The notes under the pieces: model-generated
Told to the model about the DNA's origin: nothing
Database searches by the model: none
What the model saw: the letters and a program-made list of their open reading frames with translations, nothing else
Part shown: positions 1 through 12,300 of the stretch, in pieces
Layout of the letters: the number at the start of each line of letters is the position of its first letter
Position numbering within the stretch: position 1 is the first letter of the stretch
NCBI RefSeq assembly: GCF_003073045.1
Contig: NC_037590.1
Location: 36,014,751 to 36,078,750 of the forward strand
Direction: 5' to 3'
From: Pomacea canaliculata
Lineage: Eukaryota; Mollusca; Gastropoda; Architaenioglossa; Ampullariidae
DNA length: 64,000 bases
Made by a program: the position numbers and the translations under genes

Positions 1-245
1 TGATAAAGCCTAGGAATCATATAAAATGACTGAGAAATGTTGACGTATATACTGATTTATGATAACAATGTACACAATAAGCAATGAGTTCGTTTGCATC
101 GTTGCCACGCCATGTAGATAATGGCGACAACATTTCTGGGTATGAAAATTTTCAGCGCTTAGCAAGTGAGACACATTCACATGTGCAAGAAGTAATCATA
201 CGTTGTATGAGTATGCCTGTATGTTTGTTTGTTTATATGTTGTAG

Positions 246-1934
246 GAGAAGGCAGTCCCACTTATTTCTGGGATTTCTCTGGCTGGGAACTCATTCCCCA
301 GAACACAGGTGCAACAGCAGAAACTGCTCTGGTCACGCCCCACTGTCTACGTCACCTCACACCTGATGTTAAGTTATTATTGATGCTGAGGCACCCAGTT
401 GAAAGGTTAGTCATTTTCAGGAGAAAAAAAGATACATCAACAGCCAGTGAGTCAATAAATGGACAAGACAGCTATGAACACGCACGCACGCATTCTCGAG
501 GTCTCTCTCTTTTTCTCTCTCATACGCTTACCAGCAATGCCTTTGCCTACTGCTTAGCGAACGAACAAAATCCACGTTAGTTTGTGACGATAACAGCTCA
601 GAGCATGACATTTTAGTGCCTTTGATTGTGGGAAGCCCACCCGATACTGTAACTGTTGTCACGTGACCAGGCTCTACTCCGAGTACCTGTTCCTGGACCG
701 CTTTAAAAGCGAGCACAACGTCTCTGCCAAGCTGTTTCACCTGCAAGTTCAGCAATCCGTCGCCATGCTGGAGCTGTGTGCCAGATCGCAGTCCACGTAC
801 CACTTGCCTGCTAAACAGAACTCTCCACATGACTATCCCGGTCAGTAAACAGTTTCACACTTTTGACACTGAGGTCGATCTACACCCTTAAGTCTAATTA
901 CCATTTATTTTAATTGAGACAAACATCACTAGATAAAGGCGTACTGCAATTGTTTGTTTGATTGCCGGGTGAATGGTTGTTATGCTGTATCCTACAGCCT
1001 TCTGGAAGCTCTTCTTCCTAACTTTTTCACGGGATTTTCCCATCATCATCAATCATCATCATTCCCTTGCATGACATAGGAGATAGTAATTAATGGTTCG
1101 TCAAATTTATTAACACTTGCTCTAAAATTGTCTTGCTCAGAGGTGATGAAAGGAGATTGTCCACGTACAAACTGAACGCAGAAATATGCACCTTCAACAT
1201 TTCAGATTCGCCTCATGGTCAGTATGTACTCCGTCTGGCTGGAGCAGTGGCTTAAAGTTTTCCCTCGGCACCAGATGCTGATAATAAGGAATGAAGACTA
1301 CTCTAAGAATATAAGCCATCATCTTCAAACTATTATGGATTTCCTAGGGCTTGGTGAGTTATCCATGACAGTATCGGGAAAATACATTTGTTTGGCAAAG
1401 CAATATTTATCTTCCTGGTATCATACTTCAGCAAACAGGTAACCCTACACCAACCTTACCGCGTGACCAGATCCCGTGAATTATTTGTCCGTATTACATA
1501 TCACTTTATCACGCGTTTGTGTTTGGTGCAAATTATTTGTAATTATTGTGTAAAACTTAGTTTGAGATACTATTTTTCCAGGAGTGGGGGATAAGCACAC
1601 TTTCGGTTATGGAGATGCACACCTATTCACTCAGATTATATTGTACTTACATTTAATCTATTATCAGAAAACAATTTCATCCCACCTGTCCTGTAGTATG
1701 ACGACATCAATAACAGACATCTTACCTGTCGTTTCAGCATCACTTCCGCCGAGCGACCTTGACAAGATAAGTGCGCAGGACAGAGCGTTCGTGAGGAACA
1801 GCCAGGACAAGGCCGTGGGCGACATGTTGCCGGAAACTCGGAAGCTGCTGACAAATTTTTACCGTAAATACAACGAGCAGCTGGCCACCATGCTGAGTGA
1901 CAAACGTTTCTTGTGGCAGGAAGGCGGACAATAA
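246..1934 (+). CDS. Carbohydrate sulfotransferase 15-like (GalNAc4S-6ST type), 3' part of gene
   Basis: Golgi-type sulfotransferase expected to move sulfate from PAPS to the 6-position of GalNAc-4-sulfate in chondroitin/dermatan sulfate (family knowledge). Visible exons: 246-405, 671-840, 1206-1353, 1738-1934 (TAA). Exon 1 reads GEGSPTYFWD and ends at LMLRHPVER, joining to LYSEYLFLDRF; this R-x-P-V-E-R-L-Y-S segment is the 3'-phosphosulfate-binding block of the family. Exon 3 gives WLKVFPRHQMLIIRNEDY and a FLGLG motif; exon 4 ends in the usual FYRKYN and FLWQEGGQ tail. The 5' end, with cytoplasmic tail, membrane anchor and 5'-PSB loop, lies before the window. Odd point: the donor at 841 leaves phase 1 but the exon at 1206 must start in phase 0, so one indel or an unseen mini-exon is needed. 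A polyadenylation signal AATAAA lies at 2443. I am sure of the family, less sure of the exact substrate. Confidence 0.85.
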
Positions 1935-3285
1935 GATTTTGCATCGTGAAAGAAAACTGGAGCAATTTTATGCCTTGAAGGACAATAAGATAAGATCGCA
2001 AAAACTGGACACGTGCTGTGGCAGGAGGTAGACTGAGGATTATATTGTATGAAACTCGAAATGTTTCGAGACATGAAAGAGATTATACCAAAGCATTGCT
2101 TGGTATTATACATGCACGTGCACCAGAATATACCTTAAAGCAAAAATGTGTGTGCGTGATGTGCGCGCGCACACGAGAGAGAGAAAAGGAGAGAGAGGGA
2201 GTGGAGATAAAGTGTCAGCCGGACATGTCAAGTGCATTTTAAATAATACTTTCATTTTGCAAATTCTTGTTCTTTGATATTTACATGGTATAAGCATATA
2301 CTCGCGTGTACTATATGATGTATGTATGATTTGCATGTTTCCTTTTTTCAGTATGATGTGTTTCGTTTTATACTTGATAATGTAGAGTATAATTTACTAA
2401 TTTACAAACATGTGAATAGGAAAAAAAGAAAAGAAAAGCTGAAATAAAAGGAAGAAAAACTTGTTTGACTTTATGAGCTTAGAAGAGAAACAGACACTTG
2501 ACAAGATTAATTTAAAAAGATTAAAAAAAACAAACGCGTGCAGTCTGGTAAATAAATAAGAAAAGAAATTTTTGAGAGACAAGTTTAAAATGTTCAACTC
2601 AAGCTTCAGAGTGATCTCCCCTTCAAACTGAAACGACCGGTTGCCAAAGACAACGCACGAGCACAAGTTACTGAAGCTGTATTAAATCAGCGATAGAAAT
2701 ATCCATCATGAGGTATGATTTGTTAATGTTTGACACATTTAAATGGTTATTTACAGGAAACCGTGTCGTAAACAGTGTGTACAGAAAACAACATCGAGCC
2801 GAGGATCAGTTGAATCACGTAGATCTAGAATCACGCCATGAGCCTGTCACTCAATGTTACATCAGACCTCCAGTCCTTCCTTGGTTTTACAGAAAACATG
2901 GGACTTGACAAATAAAATACAACAAATAACGTATTCTATAATATTCTATCATATTTGCCGTAATTCTTTCTGTTATTCACACAGTCACACACTGATTTTT
3001 CCTGCGATTCTGTTATTATTTCTGTGATTCTCTCCACGATGCTTTCCTTTTCAATTACCATTATCTTAATTTATTTATTTTAGTTTTCAACTTGTTTTTT
3101 TTCTTCTTTCTACCTTTATTTCTGCATCTTTTTTGTTTGTTTTCTTTTCTTTTTTTTTTCTTACCTTCCATTCTTTTCTTTCTTTTTTTATTTTCATCTG
3201 TTTACTAATAAGGTTCCTGGACATCAATAACTACCGTCTTCCTGCTTTAAGGACCAAAACCGTTGCTGCCAAGGGTGTGCTGGGG
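1935..3285. other. Intergenic: sulfotransferase 3' UTR and upstream region of the next gene
   Basis: The first 500 bases are the likely 3' UTR of the sulfotransferase, with AATAAA at 2443. Short GA- and GT-rich runs lie near 2145-2200. A strongly T-rich stretch at about 3060-3200 ends in a possible splice acceptor (TACTAATAAG at about 3202-3211), which may join an unseen noncoding exon to the claudin-like coding exon that follows. I see no convincing coding exon here; the open frame at 2708-2908 has no motif and no good splice context. Confidence 0.5.
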
Positions 3286-5942
3286 ATGTCCAGGTCTAGT
3301 CAACGACATGTGTTTGAATCGGGACGAGTCTTGATGTACATTTCCTTCGTTCTGTTTGCTTCCAGCTTTGCGTCTTCTGTTTGGGTAAAACGTTTTCTTC
3401 TCAAAGCTTACAAAATAAACTTTAACAAGATATAGAACTTTTATGGTTCATTTGTTAGTCAGTGTATACCACAACCTGTAAAGAGTCTGGTGTTTGTATT
3501 ATGTTGCTAGAATAGGAACACTACTTGTAATCGCCCTTATGGATTAATAAAGTTGTATTGTATCATGTTTATTGACACAGGTGAGACGAAATCTCGTCGA
3601 TTCTTACGAACAAATAAATACAAACGTACGAGACAATGAACTCATCACTTACGGAGTATGGCGCGTCTGTGACAAGAACGGGGAGTGTGACTTTGTGACA
3701 AAGATCCACAATGTCAGTGAGTTGTACTAGAGTAAAAGTTAGCTCTGCCTTCTGACCAGTTAAATTTTAACTTTAATTAGCAATTTAAGGGAAGAATATC
3801 TGTTGCTGTAAACTTTCATTTATGGGATATTACTATATTAATTTGTTTCAAGATCTTACAGAAAAGCAGAACGTGAGACTTTTAGTCATCTGGCATCACT
3901 GGTCATTGACCAACTGCTCCTGAATGACAACTGACTTTGACAGGACTTCGACTGCATGACACTTGACTGACAGGACTGCACTGTATGACAATTGACTGAC
4001 AGGACTGCCACTGCATGACAATTGACTGACAGGACTGCACTGTATGACAATTGACTGACAGGACTGCACTGTATGACAACTGACTTGTCTTTGCCTCTCT
4101 GCAGATATAGCTTCGGCACTAACGGTGCAGTCGCTAGTGACGATGGCGTTGCTAGGATACGGAATGTCCATTATTCTGGAGCTGAGTTCCCATGCAAGTT
4201 TGTTCTCGGCTCTGGCTGAAAACAGGGCACCGGAGTTCGTCTTTGCACTCTCAGGTATATCTATACATGCAGCACTCCTTTTAATGTCTTTAGCGAAAAA
4301 CAACTCCTTAGAGACATTGAGAAACAATCTACTTTAGTCTCTCTCTATACTATCAAAATACTTGATACAAATACTAAAACACCAAATCCAAAAGTTGGCA
4401 ACATGTGATCTTGATCACTTATAAAAAAGACCGTTTTCATTTTATGCAAAGTCCGCTTTTGATCGCGTGTCAGCTAGACTGGTACATAATATTATGTTTC
4501 CATCTTGTGTGTACCTGCTTGATGAACATCAAAGCTGTGATTCACTTCATGAGTCTCGTGGTGTTCACTGGAGAGATTAAGAACCGAGCCGAGAGGACGC
4601 TGGGATCCGTGGACGTTGCTGGCTGGGCTTTTGTGGCGTCAACCACTGGGGTCTTCTGTGCAGGTCAGAGGGCAGGACTGTATGTATGGGCGTCCCAAAA
4701 TAATAGGCCTATTATCTAAATGTTACTAATTACAGAGCTTTTAAACACTCATCCATATACACACTTTCTTTGACTGGCTGGACTTAGATACACTTTTACT
4801 AATCATGAGAACTAAACAGCGTTCCAATCACAATTCAACGACTTTGAACGCATCAGTTCATGTCTATGGTTTCAAAATTATACTGTATAATTGGTTAGCA
4901 AAACTAACGACAGTGCTTTACCTGCCAGCAACTTTCAGCTTTACCATGTTTTCTTACCTCGGATAGGCCTTTAAACCCTTTTAACTATTCCGCCCGTCAC
5001 AAGCGCTGTTTGTGGTTGGATGGGCAATGTTAGCCCATGACAAAAGGATGTAGGCTGTGACCAGTAGATTGCCAAGGTGAGGTCACAGATGTTGGCTCAA
5101 GTTTTTGATGAGACAATGTAGCAGTCACCGCGTGCTTTCATTATTTAAGGTATTCTCCCTTTCCCACCAAAACTCTCGGCAAACAGGCGGAGACTTTGGA
5201 GCCCAGCAGTTGAAAGAATGAGTCATTGCGGCCATTACCTACAGCACCTTTCTGTGACCACCTTAGTGGTACTTGGAGACGCCATGATGACTAAGCCACA
5301 CAAGAAAACCTAATGTTCAAACGATCATGAGTCAATAAACGGAATCAGCCAATGAACGAAATTCATTCTGAATCTCAAGTCGTCTAAAGTTTAAAGGAGA
5401 CGGTTTTCTTGCCATTCCTAAATAAATTACACGTGATCAGCAACTTGAAAGCTGCTCGTAAAGCGCCATGTGAAGAAGAAGGGTGTCTTGGTGTTTGCTT
5501 GTGTGAAGGATAACGAAGTTAGAAAGCCTGTGATCAGGAGCTTCCTGTAACGTGCTGTGTCAACTCGTCCTTTTCATTGAAAATAATAATAATAACAAAA
5601 ACTGACTGGACTGAGAAATTCAGAGAAGACTAGCAAGATTGATTGCCACAAAATGCGCTGTCTGGAAAGAAATGTAACTTTTGTGTTGATTGAAATTAGT
5701 AACGCTATTGTGTGAGATAAATACGTAATGTTTGTGATGAACATTCCCCAGTCCTTGCTTCCTGCATCATGGCGCTGTTCCGCTGTCTCCCCATCCGCCG
5801 CAAGCGCCGCCGCTTCTGGAAGCTTCCTCAAGAGCTGCGGACACGCCCAATCCTCAAAGTCCTCAACAAGGCGGTGGCGGAAAAGGACAACGTGACCTCA
5901 ACCTCGCCGATACGGATGAGTGAGCCGCCCCGGGCCAACTAG
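3286..5942 (+). CDS. Claudin-like tetraspan membrane protein 1 (five coding exons)
   Basis: Coding exons 3286-3384, 3581-3716, 4105-4254, 4535-4663 and 5752-5942 join with fully consistent phase (0, 1, 1, 1) into 234 residues. It has four predicted membrane helices: TM1 ends at W33, TM2 about LTVQSLVTMALLGYGMSII, TM3 about FVFALSAVIHFMSLVVF, TM4 about WAFVASTTGVFCAGVLASC. The first extracellular loop carries YGVW (57-60) followed by C63 and C69, which matches the W...G-L-W...C...C signature of the PMP22/EMP/claudin family. The tail is short and very basic (RRKRRRFWK). The start is the first ATG before TM1. Two of its introns match the phase-1 introns of the downstream paralogues; the introns after TM1 and inside TM4 are extra. 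A role in cell contact or barrier formation is inferred from the family only; no orthologue can be named. Confidence 0.82.
3938..4085. repeat. 29/30-bp minisatellite in intron 2 of claudin-like gene 1
   Basis: The core TGACAGGACTGCACTG recurs at 3938, 3968, 3997, 4027 and 4056, spaced 30, 29, 30 and 29 bases, with small differences between copies. The array ends a few bases before the polypyrimidine tract of the acceptor at 4104. Confidence 0.9.
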
Positions 5943-7650
5943 GTCTGTGCTTCATGTTGATGGAATTCACTTTGTTTATTGTTGTTGTGTACGCACTGAA
6001 GCGAACTCTGTGCACGTGGCTCAGTGGGCGTTGTCAGTGGCTGTGCGGGCGTCGCGGAATTTATTTATCGTGTGTTGACATCGCTGATTGGCTGCTTCGC
6101 TGCATGACGTAGGAGCGATGACGTCAATATGAAGAGAAAGAAATAATGCACGCACGCATAGCCTCCCTCTCTCTCCCCCACCCTCTGTCTCTCACAGACA
6201 CACATCGTCTCTCTCTCTCTCCTCTCACACAGACATAGCATCTCTGTCTCTCACTTACACTATCTCACATCTCTCTTTTTCACACACACACATACATAAA
6301 CACAGTTTCTTTTCTTCTCTCTCTCCTCTTTCTCTTACCCTCACACTCAGTCTCTATCTTTCTCCCTCTTTCTCTCTCTCACACAGAGACACATACAGTC
6401 TCTTTTTTCTCTCTATCTCTCGCAGAGAGACATACAATCTCTCCCCCTCTCTCATATACACAGTGACAGTCTTTCTCTCTCCCTCCATCTCTCTCAGAGA
6501 CATACTCTCTCTCTCCCTCCCTCTCTTTCACAGACGCAGTCTCTCTCTCTTTCTTCATTTTTCTCACATAGACACACAGTCTCTCTCCCTTCCTCTCCCT
6601 CTCGCAAACACTTAGACAAGAGACAGTCTCTCTCTTTCTCCCTTCCCTCCCACAGTTTGAGAGAGAGAGAGGGAAGGAGGGCAGAGGGTTGTGTTTGTCC
6701 CACATGAAAGAAATAATATATTTTTACATGTTGGGACCTTCCTGCGTCTGCTTTCATATTTATTTCCTGCGTATTGTGTTTTCATAATTTCTGATAAAGA
6801 TGACAAATTTAAAATAAAAATTGCTGTAAAACTGAATGAGTATCTGTGTCCTTGGGCATCATCAAAGTCGTGGTAAGCATGCACAGATGTACAAACCACT
6901 TGCGCAAGCAAACCTTCCTACACACTGCTATACATGCTGCCTGTGTGTGTGTTGATAACGGAAAGAATAACAACAAATATCATAGAATGTGCGCGCCAAT
7001 AGCACACAGACGTGGATTCTTACGTATGTAAATGTCTTAATGTTTGATAAAAAGTTTAGCCAGTAATCAAATACAATTTTTACATATGTTCAGGTTGAGC
7101 TTAACATAACTGACAGTCTCAAAGAAAGAGAAAAGATATGGAGGAGAAAGGAACAAATCAAATAAAAAAATATTCAAAGAGAAAATAAGATTTACTGACA
7201 GGATGAGGAACTGACACACATAGAAAAAGGAAAAAAAATAATAATAAAAAAAATAGTGAGAGACGCAGAAAAGAAAAAGGTGTGCACACGATCAAGAACC
7301 TGAGATGCATGTAGATACGACAGATGAGAACAGTTCGTGTCCTGGTTAGTACGGCATTGACTGTTTGTACAGCGCTCCCCACATACATGTCCGCATTCAC
7401 TTGAGAAATATAAACGATTCAAAAACTGCTTTTTTTCTAACAAACAATCACGTGCAATAATCCTTCGGAAGAGGTAGTAGAAACACTTAAATCCTTCATA
7501 TCACATGGTGTTTGTAAGTATATAGGTGGATACGAATCGTGCGGAACCCTCCTGTGATTGGGTTTCCCCAATACCGGTAGTCCACTTCATAACGGGATGT
7601 ACTCGTCCTTCCGACAGACCGTCCAACCGCAACGAGCGATTTCCATCGGA
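5943..7650. other. Intergenic: 3' UTR, then long pyrimidine-rich low-complexity tract
   Basis: A perfect CRE palindrome TGACGTCA is at 6119-6126. From about 6158 to 6680 the plus strand is almost all (CT)n and (CA)n with short interruptions; the long minus-strand open frames there are products of low complexity. From 6690 to 7650 there is AT-rich sequence with an A-rich stretch at 7120-7260 and no recognisable gene. Confidence 0.6.
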
Positions 7651-7657
7651 CGCCCTT

Positions 7658-7717
7658 TGACGTCACCAAAGTGGAGATTTTTTAGCGACCTTTGATTGGT
7701 TGACAAGATTATAAATA
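7658..7717 (+). promoter_or_regulatory. CRE / CCAAT / TATA promoter
   Basis: TGACGTCA (7658-7665), an inverted CCAAT box (ATTGG, 7695-7699) and TATAAATA (7710-7717) lie in order within 60 bases, which predicts transcription start near 7740. A probable noncoding exon follows and ends at the strong donor CTCAG|GTGAGA at 7799/7800. The natural partner is the acceptor CATCATCAG at 9338-9346, three bases before the ATG of the peptidase-like gene. Promoter elements are seen; the splice pairing is inference. Confidence 0.6.
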
Positions 7718-8657
7718 CTTCAGCTTGTACCTGTGTGTCGGCTGCGTCTCTGGGCTAGTGCTGGAGATTTCGAGTTCTTTATAACACCTCCAACCTCAGG
7801 TGAGACTAAGTTCTCTTGACAAGTGTATGTGTATTAGTGTGTCAGTGTTTGTGTTTGTGTGTGTGTCAGTGTGTGTGTATGTGTGTGTGTATGTGCGGGC
7901 GTTTCTATTTTTGTATGTTGGTTGGTGCACCTGTTCATGTATGTTATGTCCAGCTTTGCGTTTGACTGTTATTTGTTAACGTTGAAAAAATGGACATTAT
8001 AATTTTTAATGTTGTTATTATTTTGCTAACGTTCGCCATGTACATATTTGTGATTTTTCATTTCTTTGAGGGCAAATGTTGACATCTAAAATAGACCTGC
8101 AGAAAAAAAAAAATCCCCGTAAACTTACCTGTCGTTTAGCTCAAAGATCCAACACCCGACTGAAAAAAAATGTCAGTGAACGAGATTTAGGTCAGCCGTT
8201 ACAGGTGAGTAATATTGTGTTGCGGCTTGCGAAATATTAACTAAGCAGGTCGCAATTTTGAACTGTTCCTGGTTTCAGGCTGCAGTTGTTTTTGTTTTTT
8301 TTTTCTTTTGCACTAAAAGCCACATACAAGCGCTGCAATTTTATTCATCAACACAAGAGTAAGTACTACTCGGAATACGGGGGGCACGACTGCACACGAA
8401 TTGCCAAGCATTATCTGTTCCTTTTCCCTCTTGTCTCTCTTCCTAGCAACACCAGTGGTTTTTTTTTTAAAGGCGAAATTACGCCGGGGGTTTCTCCAGG
8501 CAGTTGCCGGAGTTCTCACGACTTCAGCGCACCCTTACCTCTGTCTTTTCCCCGCTGCACCAAACGAGGAGAAAGAACATTATCTCATACTGCCGCCTTG
8601 ATAACGGTGTGCGTGACTGGAGGTCTGATGGCTGCGACAACAGCTGCTGCGATCACG

Positions 8658-8765
8658 TCATGGGGTAGCTTCAAGTCATGGGGTAGCTTCAGGTCATGGG
8701 GTAGCTTCAGGTCATGGGGTAGCTTCAGGTCATGGGGTAGCTTCAAGTCATGGGGTAGCTTCAAG
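8658..8765. repeat. 18-bp minisatellite, six copies
   Basis: Unit TCATGGGGTAGCTTCA plus two bases, six near-identical copies differing only by A/G at one site. It lies in the presumed first intron of the peptidase-like gene. Because 18 is a multiple of three it reads as a repeating S-W-G-S-F-[KR] peptide, but I see no supporting coding context. Confidence 0.9.
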
Positions 8766-9348
8766 CTACACACTTGAAAATCTCTACATTTAGTTTTATT
8801 TCTCTCGATACGACGCCCAATCAGGTTACAACAGGTGATACAGGTGGATTATTAATCCTGAAATGTTATAGGGCCACATCACTGCTCCTTAATAATATTG
8901 TTTCATTGCTCACAGGTTAAGGACACAAGCAATCAAACTCAAAAATTAAAAAAAAACGCAGCTAAGTGCTTTTATTTTTGTAACACACACATTCCATTAT
9001 CATCGAGCAACGGTTAGATGTCAGCAGTCCTCGTGACACACCATTAAATGAAAAATTCAGGGAAAATCGTGTTATCATACTGTTGCTCATCATCCATGAC
9101 AGCATTATACCGTATTCTAGCTTACACCCGACACACAACCGCTACAACCGCCACCACCACAACAATAAAGTAATAAAGATAATTCACAAGAAAATTGTAG
9201 TCACGACCACTGTGATGGTGCTGCTGCTGATGATGGTAATGATGTTACTTGTCATCTTCCTGTTGTCATGTGTTGGTAGTTTACCCCAGTAGAACATCCA
9301 TTTTTATTCCTGTCAACAGCACATCGTGGTAAAGAATTATCATCAGCC

Positions 9349-12300
9349 ATGGGTTTGAGAGTGGTGGTATCACTACTCGCCATCGGATTCTGCTGCTGTG
9401 CAACTACAGATAATAAATGGCTGCAGCAGTTGCCCTGGTACACCAGGCACAGTATGCTGACTCTTCAGGATCGTCTCGGACTTGAGAAGCTGACAGGTGA
9501 CAGAAAAATTTAATTACTGGATTCGAGAAAAACTTAAAACCGTTTTAGTCCATCTTTTGTTTTTCATTTTGTACAATTTAAAATCTGGATTAGTTTTATC
9601 TTTGTGATAAATCCGGATTAATGTTTAGCTTAATGCTCAACCCATCATAAAATCAACTGCATGTTCAACGGGGTAAAGGTGCAAGGACCCTAATTTCTGT
9701 CACATTCTAATTCAACTGGGTTTCTTTTGATAGTATGGGACATGTTCCAATCCTTTGCAACGATACTAAAAGGGCTTTAAACGAATACTCAACTGTTTTA
9801 AGTAACCTTTATTCATTTATTTTGTAATCACCATCAGCTGCTCCTGTTCCCATCTACCGTCCAGACCTGGGGGAGGTGATCGCTTACTGGCTTATCAGGT
9901 ACAACTACGACGACTTTGCCGTCTTATCAGCGGGTCCTCACACAGGTATGTCGAGGGGTCGAGTCAACACTTCTCCCTTTTCGCTAAACTACCTTTTGCT
10001 CCAGGTCATGGCCACATTTTTATTTTAGCCGAAATTTATTGCACAATTACTATCTGACAAGTGCATTCAAAAAGACTTAAAAATAAAAAAACTCGGCGAG
10101 GGGGAGATAGGACGAGAACTGTTCATGTGCAAACACTGTCGGGTTCTGAAAATACTATTGACAAGTCATCGAGTGAAGACCAACTGCGTCTGAAAAAACA
10201 CGGCTTTTCCGAGTGTTACAAAGCTGGGTGGGCGAAAAGCGGGTGAAGAGAAAAAATCTTGGTAAATTGGGGTAGTAATCACGTGATTGAATAAACTTAC
10301 AATCAGTACTAAAAGGATGCCAACCTGTGTAAAGAACCCCAATATGACTGCAAACTTTCCAGCAAACTTTTAGGGAAAATCACTTTTATATCTGTCCTGC
10401 ATCAGGTGACTACAGACTCATAATGCAGGGCAAGGAACCCTCCCAGCTTGTTGGCCTCAACCGTCAGGCAATGGCGGAGGGCAAACAGTGCTTGAGGTAC
10501 GTGCTGCTGACCCCTAGTCCTGACCTCAACATGGCCTGTGATGTGGCGGGGGGTCAAATCCTGGAGAGGCCTTTGACTGGCAGTGAGGTAATCTATGATC
10601 CGAGCGAATCTTTAGGAAGTTAGTATACTCACTGAACAATCTAAGGATATTATAATTCATTAATAAAGCATCTCTCTACATGCCGAATTGTTAATAATCG
10701 TAGTTAAAAGACATCAAGGAGTAACCCAGATGGAAGTTACTGATTCACTATATCGAGGCAAGGCAACCTTCAAATTCTCCTCATCATCGTTTGCTTCCCC
10801 AAATAAATCAAATCTCCATTCACTACTGTCAACATCCTGTTGCTGCCCCCAGGGAGTTTCGAATCCTCGTCCTTTTGCTCTGAACACTAACCACATGGCT
10901 ATGCAATCTCCTTGTTTATTTTGGAGGGCCTTCCAACAGTCAAATTTCTCTGAAGCGAAGTAAGAATATAAATTATATATTTGCACATACATTTGTATAT
11001 GTCCAACAACTTCATTACTAATGTTTCCTCCCCGTCCCACCCCCCACCCCCCTCCAGAACATCCCCCAGATGTGGTCAGATTTGCGGAAGAAAGTTGTGA
11101 GTGAGGATGTATGGGGACCACACGATCCGGACACCAAACACTTCCAGTTGGTGTCCCCGTCGCACCCTGCTTTCTTGCCGCTGACAGACTCACTGGACTA
11201 CCACATCCGGTCTCTGGGACTGAGCAACGGGAGCGACTACAGCGTGGAGAAGTTGTGTCGTCTGCTCGAGGTCTGCGACAAGTCGGGTAGAGTCCACAGG
11301 TACCGGGAGACGGCCTACGGTGAAGTCTACTTGCACCTACAGCCTGGCCAGTTCCACCCGAGTGACACCCACGACCTACACTTTGAAATTGTTGGAAAAG
11401 ACGCCGACAAAGAGGTTGTCGTCAAAGGGTAATGACCCCTTACACTCATTATCTTGTGATTAGCCTCGTCACACGTCTGCACCCAGTATCATGTGACGAG
11501 CCTTTTATTTCCTCTTCCCACATTCCGTCAAGATAGAATCATTTTGCAAAGAAAAGTTATTTTTAATGAGTAAATCTCCTGTAATGTCATTTTGCTTAAC
11601 GATAATTTCTAGACATGATGACTTGTCGCATCCAGCAAGAGCTGGAAAGATTTTAGTAAATCACATTTACCCTCAAAAATGGAGATATACTACTTAGGGT
11701 CATGTAGTGTTGCTATGGAAAAGTAGGTAAGAAAAGCTCATCATGACTTTATTCGCAGGTTCGCCATACAGCCGAAGCATCGAGCAAGACGCCAAGTCTT
11801 CTCCGTCGACGATTACCTACACCATCGATGAGGACAACATGATGCCAGACTATAATCAATTTTCGATCGGAAGTTGTGCGGTAATGTTTTTGTGTCATGC
11901 ATTTTTTTAAAATCATGTCGGGACAAATGTAGCTTTTGTATGAATAAAAAAAAATCAGTATGTGCTTAACGATATCTATCTACACGATTGTTGGTCTGTC
12001 TGTTAGTTGTCATTGCTTTTATATTATTATTGTTATTATTATTATCTTTTGTCGAGTACCTTTGCATCTTTCATTATTGGTTGACCTTTTGACACATGGC
12101 TTTAATCAGAGCCGACAGAACATTCTACAAGAAACTTCCTAAGTGTACTTTGTGTTTAAACTTTTGAGAAGTTATACACCTTACTTAATTGTTGAGGATT
12201 TTTCATGCAGGTGGGTTGCGGTCCCGTCGCGTGGGCCCAGGTGTTCGGGTACTTTGATCGCCGCGGCCACGAGCCTCGGGGGAACATGGGCAGTCGCCAG

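Noticed and set aside
6158-6757. Minus-strand open frames of 87-108 codons rich in R/E/S
   Set aside because: They are translations of a (CT)n/(CA)n low-complexity tract.
10854-10901. A- and B-box pairs as functional tRNA genes (also at 36012-36058 and 56455-56530)
   Set aside because: No acceptor stem or cloverleaf pairing could be drawn and each continues into a non-tRNA body, so these are SINE heads.
10714-11193. 159-codon minus-strand frame opposite the peptidase-like gene
   Set aside because: It spans an antisense SINE and the complement of exon 4; it is a shadow frame.
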